From positions 260,282,250 to 260,346,249 of the forward strand of contig CATIUR010000001.1 of assembly GCA_949592205.1 (NCBI GenBank): a stretch of 64,000 nucleotides of DNA, written 5' to 3'. Positions 22,403 through 34,973 of this stretch are shown here, piece after piece. Below the pieces are notes generated by a model. The model saw only the letters and a list, made by a program, of their open reading frames with translations, was not told the DNA's origin and did not search any database. The first letter of the stretch is position 1; each line of letters opens with the position of its first letter. Position numbers and translations under genes: made by a program. The DNA comes from Helichrysum umbraculigerum. Its lineage: Eukaryota > Streptophyta > Magnoliopsida > Asterales > Asteraceae.

Positions 22403-23843
22403 ATTATGTCCATTCACATATTTAAATAAATTCGTGTATGAACCGTACTCGGTTTTTGAAAACTTTCAGACCAGACTCAAAGATCAGATTATTCACAAAA
22501 ATAAGTACAGATCTGGAAAAAGTGTAAAACATGAAAGTTGTAGCTCTTTTCAATACGCAACTTTTAAAAAAAAAATTCGTTATCTAATTATTCTTATAAC
22601 TCAAGTTACGACCATTTTTGTAAGCTGTGTTTTTGAAGACAGAATTTGTCACTTTATATGTGTGTTATAAAAACGTATTTTGGCAAGGTATTTGGACATA
22701 ATCTTGTTGGATGAGCTTTAAAACATGTAAATAGACATATATGAGAGTAGATATGGGTCTCCTTACTAAGGTTTTGATGGAGATGAGATGAGGAGAATGA
22801 GGTGATCTTGAAGCTTGCCTTTCTTGTAAAAATGATGATTCTTGAGGTGGTGGTGCTATGGTTGTTTATGGTGTTGTAAGGAGGAGTTGGGAGGTGGTTA
22901 GCCACTGAATTAGTTCAGTAGTTTGGAGAGAGTTTTGAGAGAGTTTGGGTTGTGTGAAAGTGAAAATGAAGTGAACTCTTGCATGTTCATCTAATGGGTG
23001 TGTAAGGAGTCAAACAATGATTACTTTGCATGTTCAAAGAGAGGGGAATAGAGGGAGGTGGCACATGGGGTCACATGGGGGAAGGGGGAGAATGACCTAG
23101 GGGGCCCACAAGGGGTATTTTAGTCATTTTTTTATTTACCATTTAATTTGTTATGTTTCCCGTTCGTTTACCCGATTGTTTCGATGTTTATTCGTACGTA
23201 AAACGTTAATTGTACGTGTTTAATCAACGATTTAAATTTTGATATTCTTAATTGATATAAAAGTTTAAAATAATTGGAACATTTATAAAAATGTTCCGTT
23301 AATTTATCTGTCTCGATTTGCGTGCTCGTTTTACGGAGGTTAAATTGCGTAACGTTATTTTTGCACGTTTTTGTTATCGATTTAAGACGCAATATATTTT
23401 GGATAAATTTTCATTGAAGTATTATTTAAAATACTTAATTTAAGTTGTCAAATTAATTATTGACGTTTATTTGGTTGCCGAATTAAATTCGCGCGTTTTC
23501 GTTGCGTTTGAGACGTTTTAACCAAAACGTCTAGGTTTTTCGTGTATTATTTTAACAAAATAATAATAAGTGATAAATAACTTCTAAGAATGGATTAAAG
23601 TTATTTATAAAAATGTTTTCACCAACGTCATATAATTAGGCGGACTTCGTCCGGTTATTTCGATCAATTTCATCAAATTGCGTAAGTGTAGTTTTAAATA
23701 ATTACGTAGGTGTATATTCACATAAATATACAAATAGTTACAAGTAACTACAAGTATTTAGCCTAAATCACATCTAAATACACGTAATTAGGGTCCAAGC
23801 TTAGGTCTAACAGTTGACCTAAATTGCCGGGTGTCACAGTTTC

Positions 23844-24019
23844 AGACCTCACATCATCTTTCCTTTATTGTACATAGTTGATCAGGCTATGTTAATTAAA
23901 GTCGTATGCTGTAATTCCTGAACCAGTCATGCAAAATAAGGAAATACTGCCTAACAGTCATAGTCTAGGCCCACTAAATGCAACCTAGTTCACTATAACC
24001 TTAGGCTCTGATACCAATC
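23844..24019 (-). other. A1 leader continuation with primer binding site
   Basis: This is the LTR-proximal leader of A1, cut off from 17805-18000 by D. It matches 30338-30517 of A2. The minus strand TGGTATCAGAGCCTAAGG (23999-24016) next to L2 is the initiator-methionine tRNA primer binding site common in Tekay and copia elements. Confidence 0.88.
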
Positions 24020-26371
24020 TGTCGCACCCCCAAATTTAAGATTTGAAAGCGGTTCGGGTCGGGGCGCGACTAATCAAATATCAAAGCACACAAGATATAG
24101 CAATCGGCTCTATATGCGTCGTTTTAACAAAATATATTAATATAAGAAATGTTTACAACGTTTGAAGCTATACATAGCTCGTGTTCTGAAAATGAGAGAT
24201 TCCAATACATAAATACTTTTACAAAATATATTAATGCAAGGAAATCTCTAATGTCTGCATGCTGACTCGAGCTATAGTAATCCTGATGGCGGTCCAACCT
24301 ACTGCTGAGTACCTGGGATACATGCTAAAATGGGTTAGCTAAAGCTGGTGAGCTCACAGGTTTAAATATCAGATAATATTGCATGAACCGCAAGATTTAA
24401 GTATTGATTTGCATCCAGCAAATGATAATGGTAAAGTATACAGCCATGAGCACATAGTCTGAGCTTAACTCGACCATATAGAGAATTCCGAGCGAGGTGC
24501 CTCCACGAGTGCCTAATCTACACTCGTCTGAACAATTATTAGTACGTCCGTTTACCCAGTTAGTGAATGCTAACCCGGACGAGGAGGGTCAATCCTATAT
24601 GGTACCATATACTAATAATCACGCTACAACGTATTACCAAACTATGCTGATGGAGGGCTTGAAAAGATTAGTCATGTAGTATATTGAAAAGTTGTACTTG
24701 CGTTCACATGTTAAAATAAGCATTGAATCACACCCCTGAGTGAAAAGCAGTAAAAAGAGGGGCTATGAGACTCACCTGAGTCTTGAGCGTTTAGTTAAAA
24801 AAAAAACTTGAATTGATTAGCCGTGAATTAATGTCCAAAGACTTGTAACCTGAGGGTGTCCACGACACGCGATGGTTATTAATATAAGTACGTAGTTACA
24901 AAGACTACCTTTGTAGTTGTTTGTTCAACTAGAATGTCCAAATTACTACGATTTGGTTGATTGATTTGAGTTTTGAAAACGTGTACAGCCTGTTGTTAAT
25001 TGTTTGTAATAATAATCTAAATATTATCATTATGTTTTTGAAGTGTTATACTTAAAAGTGTATCCCAAAGTGTTTTAGAAGTCGTATCGTATAAGTGTTT
25101 GAGGTTGTACAAGTTCGACATTTAGGATAAAGATAATTTGTCAACTTTCTGTTTTTGGGCGACACTGGGCTAGTGTCGCTATAGGCGACACTAGTTAAGC
25201 GTCACTAGATGAGTGTCGCTATAGGCGGCACTAGTTAGGCGACACTAGGTGAGTGTCGCTAGATTCCTGATTTTCAATTGATTGGCGACACTAGATTAGT
25301 GTCGCTATAGGCGACACTTCTCAATTTTTGGCGTCACTAAGGTAGTGTCGCTAGGATAGATCTGATTTAAGTATTTCAGCGACACTGAAGTAGTGTCGCT
25401 ATATGGGCGACACTTGGCATAGCGACACTTAGCTAGTGTCGCTAGCACTGTTTTTGGCACACTAGTGACACTTACGTCTGTTCGGTGGATTTTGAGCCGA
25501 AAACGGGTTTTCCGGCCACCGTTTGGTCTAAATCTTTTACCCAACCGTTATATGGACATTTCAAGCTTAGACAAACAATAACAAGTCGAAAACAATGAAA
25601 ATCAGAGTGTTTCAAGATTTGTCGGAAACTTACAAACTTAACGCGAGGAGAATCCGAAAAGATGGGAAGGTAGATCGTGATGAGGTGATCGTTTTTCTTC
25701 AAAGGAGCGGGATGATCCGAGTGCGTTTGGTGGTGTTATTTAGTGATTTAAGGAGGTTGTGGTGGTGTGGTGGTTTGAGAGAAAAAGGAAGAGAAGAGAG
25801 AGAGTGGGGGTGATAAATGAGAAAAGAAAGGGAAAGGGAAGGGGTTTTGTTGAAGCCTCCTCCTTTTTCGTTCTCGTGTTCGTGCTCCGTGTGGTGTTCA
25901 TTTTCCCGGTTGTTTCAACGTTTAAATATTTATTTTATGCTTTTAAATACACGTTTTAAAATACTATTAATTACTCAATATTTTTGTTGAAATAATTCAC
26001 TAATTACTTTACGACTAGGTTATAAAATATAATTTAACTTGGTTTCGTTTGTTAGCGCATTAAATCTTTTAATCGCGAAATTGTTATTTGTACAATATGA
26101 AATGAATATAAATATTATCAAAACAATATTTTAAATACGATAGTATTATTAAATAATGTTAAATTACTTAATAAAACTGTTCACCAACGTCCGTATTTAT
26201 TGAACCGAATTGCATTCGATTTAAATTGCGTACGATTTAATCAAATCGCATAATCGTATATATTCATCAATATATAATTTTGATACATTAATTACCCTAA
26301 CCAAAGGACTAATTACATGTATTACAAAGGATTAGGCACTAATCACTAGTCCTAATTTGGCGGGTGTCACA
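24020..26371 (-). mobile_element. LTR L2, shared by units A1 and A2
   Basis: 2352 bp, TGTGACACCC to GGGGGTGCGACA on the minus strand. It has a primer binding site on its downstream side (unit A1) and a polypurine tract on its upstream side (unit A2), so it serves both units. It lacks the hAT element of L1. Confidence 0.93.
25159..25443. repeat. GCGACAC/GTGTCGC inverted-pair array in L2
   Basis: Same array as in L1 with scattered point differences. Several units that are GTGACAC in L1 are GCGACAC here, giving better stems. Confidence 0.87.
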
Positions 26372-26386
26372 TTCTCCCCCTGTTAG
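26372..26386 (-). other. Polypurine tract of unit A2
   Basis: Minus strand CTAACAGGGGGAGAA directly before L2, identical to that of A1. Confidence 0.85.
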
Positions 26387-26464
26387 AAGAATTTCGTCCC
26401 GAAATTTAGTTCGATGTCGGATTTGATGTAGAGTCAGTGAAGAGTTGAGGATACTTGAGTCGCA

Positions 26465-28683
26465 TTAGGTCTTCCCGTTCCAGGTGAACTCCGGACCACG
26501 GCGCGAATTCCACCTAACCTTAACGATGAGAATACGACTTTGTTTGAGTTGTTTGACCTCATGGTCCTTGATTTCAGCGGGTTCCTCAACGAAGTGAAGT
26601 TTGTCGTCAACACGAATTTCATCGAGTGGGATAATAGGTGTCTCATCAGACAGAAATTTCTTCAAGTTAGAAATGTGAAAAGTGGGGTGCATGCTGCTGA
26701 GCTCGGATGGCAGCTGCAATCGATATGCCACTAGACCAATCCACTCGAGGATCTCGAACGGTCCAATGTACCTAGGATTTAACTTCCCGCGTTTGCCGAA
26801 TCGGATTACGCCTTTCCAAGGCGATACTTTTAAGAGTACTCGATCCCCAACCTGGAACTCGAGTGGTTTGCGTCTTACGTCAGCATAACTTTTCTAACGA
26901 TCACGTGCGGCTTTGAGTTGGTTTTGGATGCCAAAGATTTTCTCGGTGGTTTCATGAATGATTTCCGGACCAGTGAGTTGGCCATCTCCCACTTCGGGTC
27001 CAACAGATAGGTGACCGGCACTTACGACCGTACAGCGCCTCGAAAGGTGCAGCTCCAATACTGGTGTGGTAGCTGTTGTTGTGCGAAAACTCGCACAATG
27101 GTAGATGTTTTTCCCAGTTTACACCGAAGTCAACTATGCAGGCTCGTAGCATATATTCCAGTGTTTGAATAGTTCTTTCACTTTGGCCATCGGTTTGAGG
27201 GTAGTATGCGGTACTCATATCAAGACGGGTACCCAACGATTTCTGAAGTGATTGCCAAAAGTGAGATGTGAAGCGACTATCCCTATCGGAGATAATCGAG
27301 ATTGGAACGCCGTGACGGGTTACGATTTCCTTCAGATAGATTCGAGTGAGACGTTCCATTTTGTCGGTTTCCTTGATCGCCAGGAAATGAGCAGATTTTG
27401 TGAGATGGTCGACGATCACCCAAATGGTATCGCAACCGCTCGATGACTTGGGCAGTTTGGTTATGAAATCCATGGAGATTTGTTCCCATTTCCATTCAGG
27501 AATACTGGGTTGTTGAAGTAAACCAGAAGGTTTTTGATATTTAGCTTTGACTTTTGAGCAAGTAAGACACTTGCTGACGTAGGTGGCGATTTCGGCTTTC
27601 ATGTTTGGCCACCAATAAAACTCCTTGATGCCATAATACATTTTGTCGGATCCCGGATGAATAGAATATTTGGACTTGTGAGCTTCATCCATCACTAAGT
27701 CTCGTAGGTTCCCGAAACTAGGCAACCAAATTCGGTTCGAGAAATACCTAATTCCATTAGGTTTGATTTCAAATTGTTTATTCATGCCTCGCAAGGCTTC
27801 GTTTGTGATGTTTTCGGGTTTCAGGGCTTCGAGTTGAGCAGCGAGAATTTGGGTGTTTAGATCGTTATGAATAGTCATACTGAGGGCTCGGACTCGAAGT
27901 GGTTTCGATCGTTCTTTTCGACTGAGGGCATCGGCAACAACATTTGCTTTCCCTGGATGGTATTTGATTTCGCAATCGTAATCGGTAAGCAACTCGACCC
28001 ATCGACGTTGCCTCATGTTGAGATCCTTTTGATCGAATATGCGTTGGAGACTTTTGTGGTCGGTAAAGATTGTGCACTTAGTGCCGTAAAGATAATGTCC
28101 CCAGATCTTGAGAGCGAACACGACAGCTCCAAGTTCGAGGTCATGAGTGATGTAGTTCTTTTCGTGAGTTTTTAGCTGTCGTGAGGCGTAGGCAATGACC
28201 TTGTCTCGTTACATCAGCACGCAACCGAGACCTTGATGCGAAGCATCGCAGTATAGCACGAAGTCATCGGTGCCTTCGGGTAGAGATAAGATTGGAGCAC
28301 TGCAAAGCTTCTGTTTCAGGAGTTGGAATGCTGACTCTTGTTTATCAGTCCAGTCGAACTTTTTATCTCTTTGAGTCAGTTTTGTGAGTGGTTGGGCTAT
28401 TTTGGAGAAATTTTCAATGAACCGACGATAATACCCCGCCAATCCCAAGAATTGGCATACCTCGGTTGGAGTGGTTGGCGCTTGCCAGTCTTTGATAGCC
28501 TCGATTTTTGATGGATCAACATGAATTCCTTGACTTTCGATCACGTACCCAAAGAATTGAATGGTTTGCATCCAGAACTCACACTTAGAGAATTTGGCGT
28601 AAAGCTCCTCGTGTTTAAGCAGTTCTAGGATGGTTTTGAGGTGTTGCGCATGTTCTTGCTCGTTGCGCGAATATATGAGGATG
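26465..28683 (-). pseudogene. Pol of unit A2, RT end to chromodomain, broken
   Basis: Contains the last part of RT (28571-28209), RNase H and integrase (28121-26952), then the GPY/F and chromodomain part (26731-26465). Breaks: a nonsense codon at 28209-28211; an extra base near 26996 that shifts the frame after the integrase core; a nonsense codon in the linker near 26897; and a lost base near 26472 that ends the chromodomain early. None of these is shared with A1, so the two units decayed separately. Motifs and order are as in A1. Confidence 0.88.
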
Positions 28684-29868
28684 TCATCGATAAAGACAAT
28701 GACAAACTTGTTGGAACTCGTAGTGCCCGTATCGGGTTCTGAAAGCAGTTTTCGGAATGTCGCTGTCGCAAACGCGTAGCTGATGATTACCTAATCGCAG
28801 ATTGATCTTTGAGTAAAAACTTGAACCCTGGAGTTCATCAAATAGATCATCAATACGAGGGAGCGGATATCGGTTCTTGACGGTTAGCTTGTTCAACTCT
28901 CGGTAGTCGATACACATTCTGAATGAACCATCCTTCTTTTTGACAAATAAGACCGGAGCTCCCCAAGGTGAAGAACTCGGTCTGATGAATCCTCTATCCA
29001 GGAGTTCCTGTAACTGGGTGGACAGCTCCTGAAGTTCGGATGGGGCTAAACGGTATTTTGCTCGAGCCACGGGTGCAGCACCTGGCACGAGATCGATTGA
29101 GAACTCAACCTGCCTTGATGGTGGTAGACCAGGCAGTTCTTCGGGAAAGACTTCTGGAAAGTCTCGAATAATGGGCACATCCTCAAGTCGCTTCTCCTCC
29201 GACTTTTTCTCCATGATGTGCGCGAGGATTGCCGGATACCCTTTTCTCTGAAATTTTCGGGTTTTCAAGCAAGAGATGATATTCAGTCTCGTCCCACCGG
29301 TCTCCCCCTGTATGATCAAGGTTCTACCGACGGTGAGAGGAATGCGGACAATCTTATCATAACAAACTATTTCGACTCGATGCTTGGACAACCAGTCCAT
29401 ACCCACGATGACGTCAAAACTTCCGATTCTAACAGGCATGAGGTCAATTGAAAAGGTTTCGTCCGCTAGGTTTAAAGTGCAATTAGGTATTACACTATCG
29501 GTTTCTATGAGTTTACCGTTTGCTAGTTCTACGGTGTACTTAACATCTAGGGCCACGGGGGTGATGTCAAGTAGTGGGCAAAACTCATCAGATATAAAGC
29601 TCATATCGGCACCAGTATCCAATAGAATAGATGCAGTTAAGTTATTGAGGAGGAACATACCCGTGACCACATTCGGGTCTTGACGGGCGTCCCCAGAGTT
29701 GAGTACAAAGGCTCTACCTTTGGTGTTGTTGTTGTTGTTGATGTTGTTGCCCTTGCTCTTCAGTTTTGGGCACTCGTTCCTGAAGTGCCCAGGGTTTCCG
29801 CATTCAAAGCAAGCTCTGGACGGCCTAGCGTTGCGGTTGGAGTTGTTGCTGGTGTTGTTGAAGGACAT
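28684..29868 (-). pseudogene. Zinc knuckle, protease and RT start of unit A2
   Basis: 394 open codons: one zinc knuckle (CFECGNPGHFRNEC), the DTGA protease and the first half of RT, joined in one frame. Here the codon that is a stop in A1 between protease and RT is still sense. The RT breaks off at 28710, where about 80 bp present in A1 (around 14895-14974) are missing between two copies of ACTTG. This removes the MPFGLTNAP region and shifts the frame just before the catalytic box. The gag capsid part is missing (see the fusion at 29866). Confidence 0.9.
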
Positions 29869-30139
29869 TCACGTTGTTAATGGTGGTTTCGTGATCCTCG
29901 GAGACTTGGTTGATGCGTTCGAGGGATGTGAGTCTCCAGTTTTCGTTGGTTTCTTGGAGTTCGATGTCCATGGTGTTAAGCCGTTGCTCGTGACGGTGTA
30001 GCCTGGCGGCTAAACCCGGTAGAGTGAAGTGCACGGGATATGGGCCAGCTCGAGGCACCCTGGGGTTCCTCCTAGCTACCCTCGGGTTTCGTGATCCATG
30101 AGGATGCGAGCGTGACGAATAGGGTGGTGTGTTTGCCAT
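29825..30139 (-). pseudogene. ORF0 fragment fused to the gag tail in unit A2
   Basis: The first 92 codons of ORF0 are kept; then the sequence jumps into the Asn/Gln-coding linker of gag, in a different frame. Compared with A1, about 1.4 kb (roughly 16114-17526) is missing, which removes the ORF0 end, the gag start and the capsid. The junction lies near 29866 with little or no shared sequence. Confidence 0.85.
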
Positions 30140-30496
30140 TTCTGTGACAAAGTGTTGGAGAGAGTGAGGCCTATATTCATATAGTACATATACAATGTAG
30201 CCTAAGATTGTAGCGAGGCCTATCTAGGTATACTTAGTATCACATAATAGCCTATTGGGTGTCTAGCACAGACATGTTTGAGTCCCGGTTCTCTCGAAGT
30301 CAGAGTCAACTAGTGTATTCCTGTTCAACAAGATAATTTCAAACCTTACATCATCTTTCCTTAATTGTACGTAGTTGATCAGGTTATGTTACATTAAAGT
30401 CGTATGCTGTAATTCCTGAACCAGTCATGCCTAATAAGGAAATACTGCCTAACGGTCATAGTCTAGGCCCACTAAATGCAACCTAGTTCACTATAA

Positions 30497-30514
30497 CCTT
30501 AGGCTCTGATACCA
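30497..30514 (-). other. Primer binding site of unit A2
   Basis: Minus strand TGGTATCAGAGCCTAAGG, three bases inside L3; complementary to the 3' end of initiator-methionine tRNA. Confidence 0.88.
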
Positions 30515-30517
30515 ATC

Positions 30518-32896
30518 TGTCGCACCCCCAAATTTAAGATGCGGAAGCGGTTCGGGTCGGGGTGCAACTAATCAAATATCAAAGCACACAAGATACAGCA
30601 AACGACCCTATATGCGTCGTTTTAACAAAATATATTAATATAAGAAATGTTTACAACGTTTGAAGCTATACATAGCTCGTGTTCTGAAAATGAGAGATTC
30701 CAATACATAAATACTTTTACAAAATATATTAATGCAAGGAAATCTCTAATGTCTGCATGCTGACTCGAGCTATAGTAATCCTGATGCATGGCAGTCCAAC
30801 CTACTGCTGAGTACCTGTGATACATGCTAAAATGGGTTAGCTAAAGCTGGTGAGCTCACAGGTTTAAATATCAGATAATATTGCATGAACCGCATGATTT
30901 AAGTATTGATTTGCATCCAGCAAATGATAATGGTAAAGTTTACAGCCATGAGAATATAGTCTGAGCTTAACTCGAGGGTCGGGTCCCATATAGAGAATTC
31001 CGAGCGAGGTGGCTCCACGAGTGCCTAATCTACACGCGTCTGAACAATTATTAGTACGTCCGTTTACCCAGTTAGTGCATGCTAACCCAGACGAGGAGGG
31101 TCAATCCTATATGATACCAGATACTAATAATCATGCTACAACGTATTACCAAACTATGCTGATGGAGGGCTTGAAAAGATTAGTGAAAATAACTCATGTA
31201 GTATATTGAAAAGTTGTACTTGCGTTCACATGTTAAAATAAGCATTGAATCACACCCCTGAGTGAAAAGCAGTAAAAAGAGGGGCTATGAGACTCACCTG
31301 AGTTTTGAGCGTTTATTTAAATAAACTTGAATTGATTAGCCGTGAATTAATGTCCAAAGACTTGTAACCTGAGGGTGTCCACGACACGCGATGGTTATTA
31401 ATATAAGTAGGTAGTTACAAAGACTACCTTTATAGTTGTTTGTTCAACTAGAATGTCCAAATTACTACGATTTGGTTGATTGATTTGAGTTTTGAAAATG
31501 TGTACAGCCCGTTGGTGATTGTTTGTAATAATAATCTCAATATTATCATTATGTTTTTGAAGAGTTATACTTAAAAGTGTATCCCAAAGTGTTTTAGAAG
31601 TCGTATCGTATAAGTGTTTGAGGTTGTACAAGTTCGACATTTAGGATAAAGATAATTTGTCAACTTTCTGTTTTTGGGCGACACTGGGCTAGTGTCGCTA
31701 TAGGCGACACTAGTTAAGCGTCACTAGATGAGTGTCGCTATAGGCGGCACTAGTTAGGCGACACTAGGTGAGTGTCGCTAGATTCCTGATTTTCAATTGA
31801 TTGGCGACACTAGATTAGAGTCGCTATAGGCGACACTTCTCAATTTTTGGCGTCGCTAAGGTAGTGTCGCTAGGATAGATCTGATTTAAGTATTTCAGCG
31901 ACACTGAAGTAGTGTCGCTATATAGGTGACACTTGGCATAGAGACACTTAGCTAGTGTCGCTAGCACTGTTTTTGGCACACTAGCAACACTTGCGTCTGT
32001 TCGCCGGATTTTGAGCCGAAAACGGGTTTCCCGGCCACTGTTTGGTCCAAATCTTTTACCCAACCCTTATATGGACATTTCAAGCTTAGACAAACAATAA
32101 CAAGTCGAAAACAATGAAAATCGGAGTGTTTCGAGATTTGTCGGAAACTTACAAACTTAACGCGAAGAGAATCCGAAAAGATGGGAAGGTAGATCGTGAT
32201 GAGGTGATCGTTTTTCTTCAAAGGAGCGGGATGATCCGAGTGCATTTGGTGGTGTTATTTAGTGATTTAAGGAGGTTGTGATGGTGTGGTGGTTTGAGAG
32301 AAAAAGGAAGAGAAGAGAGAGAGTGGGGGTGATAAATGAGAAAAGAAAGGGAAAGGGAAGGGGTTTTGTTGAAGCCTCCTCCTTTTTCGTTCTCGTGTTC
32401 GTGCTCCGTGTGGTGTTCGTTTTCCCGGTTGTTTCAACGTTTAAATATATATTTTATGCTTTTAAATACACGTTTTAAAATACTATTAATTACTCAATAT
32501 TTTTGTTGAAATAATTCACTAATTACTTTTCGACTAGGTTATAAAATATAATTTAACTTGGTTTCGTTTGTTAGCGCGTTAAATCTTTTAATCGCGAAAT
32601 TGTTATTTGTACGATACGAAATGAATATGAAATATTATATTATCAAAACAATATTTTAAATATGATAGTATTATTAAATAATGTTAAATTACTTAATAAA
32701 ATTGTTCACCAACGACCGAATCTATTGAACCGAATTGCATTCGATTTAAATTGTGTACGATTTAATCAAATCGCATAATCGTATATATTCATCAATATAT
32801 AATTTTGATACATTAATTACCCTAACCAAAGGACTAATTACATGTATTACAAAGGATTAGGCACTAATCACTAGTCCTAATTTGGTAGGTGTCACA
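30518..32896 (-). mobile_element. LTR L3, 5' LTR of unit A2
   Basis: 2379 bp, the same length as L1 without its hAT element. Its outer end is GGTGTCACA followed by TCGTG, the right copy of the array target duplication. Confidence 0.93.
31678..31961. repeat. GCGACAC/GTGTCGC inverted-pair array in L3
   Basis: Third copy of the L-family array. Point changes such as GAGTCGC and GAGACAC mark separate decay. Confidence 0.86.
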
Positions 32897-32901
32897 TCGT
32901 G
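32897..32901. repeat. Target site duplication TCGTG, right of array A
   Basis: Pairs with 9960-9964. Element H sequence resumes here. Confidence 0.9.
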
Positions 32902-33017
32902 TGAACATCTTTTATTTATCCGACCAGAGAAATACTTGTTTTCAGTCTGTATAACTTCTTCTTTGAGGTTCAAGAACATACATCTTCAAAGAAGGTTTTG
33001 GCAGATAAGATTGTGAG

Positions 33018-33054
33018 TTTGCTTGAGGACAAGCAAAAGTCTAAGTGTGGGATA
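33018..33054 (+). other. Terminal hairpin and polypurine tract of element H
   Basis: TTTGCTTG-AGGA-CAAGCAAA (33018-33037) is a perfect 8-bp stem with a 4-base loop, followed by GTCTAAGTGTGGGATA and then the LTR start TGAT at 33057. The same layout with paired base changes occurs in B and C. Confidence 0.85.
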
Positions 33055-33420
33055 TTTGATAACACGTAAAAAGTCATGTTTTTACGTATGTCATCCCCAC
33101 CTTTTTAGCCCAAATATTAACAAAAACATTCAAAATGAATGGATTATTAACAAAATATGTCACATGGGCTAAAATATTGACAACGTTACAAAAATCAACT
33201 AAAATGGTCTTAAAACACGATAAATATTATAGAAACGATCATAAGCATTCTTGTTCACTCTTTATAGTGCTTTTTGACCTACACTTAGAATTATGACCTC
33301 TAATTAGTGTCATTTTCTTCGTTAGTAAATTACGAAACCGTGGACGCAAGAATCGCTCAAAACGGATATACGACGCAAAAGTTACGCCCAAGCAAAAAAA
33401 CGAAGAACCGAAGACCAAAA

Positions 33421-33660
33421 TACGGCCGAGCCAAGCCGTATACGGTCAAGACTGACCGTATACGGCCAAGACCTGACCATATATGGCCTGGGTTGGGCGT
33501 ATACGGCCTATTCCCAACCGTATATGGCCCATCTCACCCGTATACAGTTGGGTCTCGCCCGTATTATTGAAATCTCACCCGAAATACAGCCGGACGACCT
33601 GTATTTTGTATCCTGCCCGTATTTTTGAGGAATTTTAATCCCTTGAGAAATACGGTTAGG
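33421..33660. repeat. CGTATACGG-type palindrome array in the H LTR
   Basis: Repeated CCGTATACGG and variants (ATATGGCC, CCCGTAT) in both senses upstream of the TATA box. More degenerate than in the B-family LTRs. Confidence 0.8.
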
Positions 33661-33706
33661 ATTTTGAAGGAGGAAATACGGTTGAGAAATATAGGCGAGC
33701 AAATAC

Positions 33707-33715
33707 TATAAATAC
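33707..33715 (+). promoter_or_regulatory. TATA box of the H LTR
   Basis: TATAAATAC followed by a CT-rich leader at about 33780-33800, the standard promoter layout of plant LTRs. Confidence 0.65.
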
Positions 33716-34824
33716 ACCACCTCCATCACCATTTCTAATCACTTCATAACTTATCATCCATTCTTCATTCTTTCTTTCATTTCTCTCTCTACTCTCTCTC
33801 TAGAATAAATTAGTTAGTTAATCTAGTAGATTAGAAGCTTGGAGCTTAATTGTAACGGAGGTGCTCCGAGATTGCGGTTACGCAAGATTTGTATTTACGC
33901 TTCACCAGGTTTTATTATATTCTCTCTTGTAATTTTAAATATGTTATGCTTTCGCCATGCTTATTTAGAAATGCTTGTTAGATTTATTGCAATGCTAAGC
34001 TGAACAAATCTGTGTTTGCTATGATAGTCATTATACCAGGGTAGTTATACTTTAATCATGCGGTTACTCTGTTTGTATGCTGTTAAAATATATTTGAATT
34101 TATGAAATGAATCTCCAATGTTTATCTATCCAACTTATGCTGTGGTTCGTAACCTACTACTAGACTTGGCCAATTGCTAGTGGTATGCCGCTTATTATTT
34201 TGTGTCTGATGATCGTTGAACTCGACATGGCCGGTGTTCTCCTGATTGAAATATATCAGAGGGAGACATGGAGCATAGGATTAGAGATAGATTAGATCCA
34301 TTTCATATAACAAATGTTTTAGAGAGAACTGATGTGACGCAAAAAGTCATGTTTTTAAGAACAATATTCCACACTTTTTGGGCACATCTTTAGTGAAAAC
34401 ATTCCAAAACAATTATTATTTACTAAAATTCACTAAAGTGCTCAAAATAAAGACGTTGCTACAAAAATCACTAAAAACGTCCAGATAACAAGCAAAACAG
34501 AGCGAATAAACAACAACCAATTCACACACTCTCATTTACCTTATGATAAGCACATTCTAACATTATGGTATGATGTAATAGGTCAAAACGAGATGGGAGA
34601 ATCAAGAATCATGCAAATTGGGTGAAGAACGGAAGAGATACGGCTCCTACAGATCGTTAAAAGTCATTTCAGCTATGCTTGAGCTACACACATCCAATTT
34701 ATATGATATTGGTACCATTGGAAGTGTAACGGAATTACGAGGTTACAGGCGAAAGAATCAGGTCAAACGGACATATAATGAAGAAGATACGGGCGTTTTA
34801 AGCAACGAACAAAATCAAACGGAG

Positions 34825-34877
34825 ACCGTATACGGCCTTGGAAACCGTATACGGCCCTATGAAGGCCGTATACGGCC
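34825..34877. repeat. Three CCGTATACGGCC units in the B 5' LTR
   Basis: Perfect CGTATACG palindromes at about 19-bp spacing, some 90 bp upstream of the TATA box. Copies occur in the 3' LTR at 52703-52756. Confidence 0.88.
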
Positions 34878-34964
34878 TCCCATGCCCCATATTCTGCCCG
34901 TTTGTGCTTCGTTTGCTTGTACGTTGCTACTTCTCGACTTGTACGGATGATTTGGAGCTTTGCC

Positions 34965-34973
34965 TATAAATAG
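34965..34973 (+). promoter_or_regulatory. TATA box of the B 5' LTR
   Basis: TATAAATAG followed by long CT repeats (35035-35090) in the expected leader. Confidence 0.75.

Larger units (their letters stand above)
18006..23838 (-). mobile_element. Solo LTR D in the A1 leader, interrupted by S2
   Basis: On the minus strand it starts TGTGACACCC at 23838 and ends GGGGGTGCGACA at 18006. GTTTC is duplicated on both sides (18001-18005 and 23839-23843), and the empty site exists in unit A2 near 30337. Without S2 it is about 3.4 kb, longer than the other LTRs. No internal domain is attached, so it is a solo LTR. It is related to L1-L3 (the AGTAAAAAGTGGGGC-type block near 18780) but clearly another family. 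Confidence 0.92.
9965..32896 (-). mobile_element. Tandem Tekay-like retrotransposon array A
   Basis: Reading on the minus strand: L3 (30518-32896), internal A2, L2 (24020-26371), internal A1, L1 (9965-12557). L2 is at once the 3' LTR of A2 and the 5' LTR of A1, with a primer binding site on one side and a polypurine tract on the other. The outer flanks share TCGTG and no host DNA separates the units. Secondary insertions are D with S2 in the A1 leader and an hAT element in L1. Confidence 0.93.
33057..34329 (+). mobile_element. 3' LTR of element H, left part
   Basis: Starts TGATAACACG after the polypurine tract. It is cut by element B at 34330 and resumes at 61580; the two parts sum to about 2.38 kb, the same as LTR X2. 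Contains a TATA box (33707-33715) and a palindromic array upstream of it. Confidence 0.88.
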
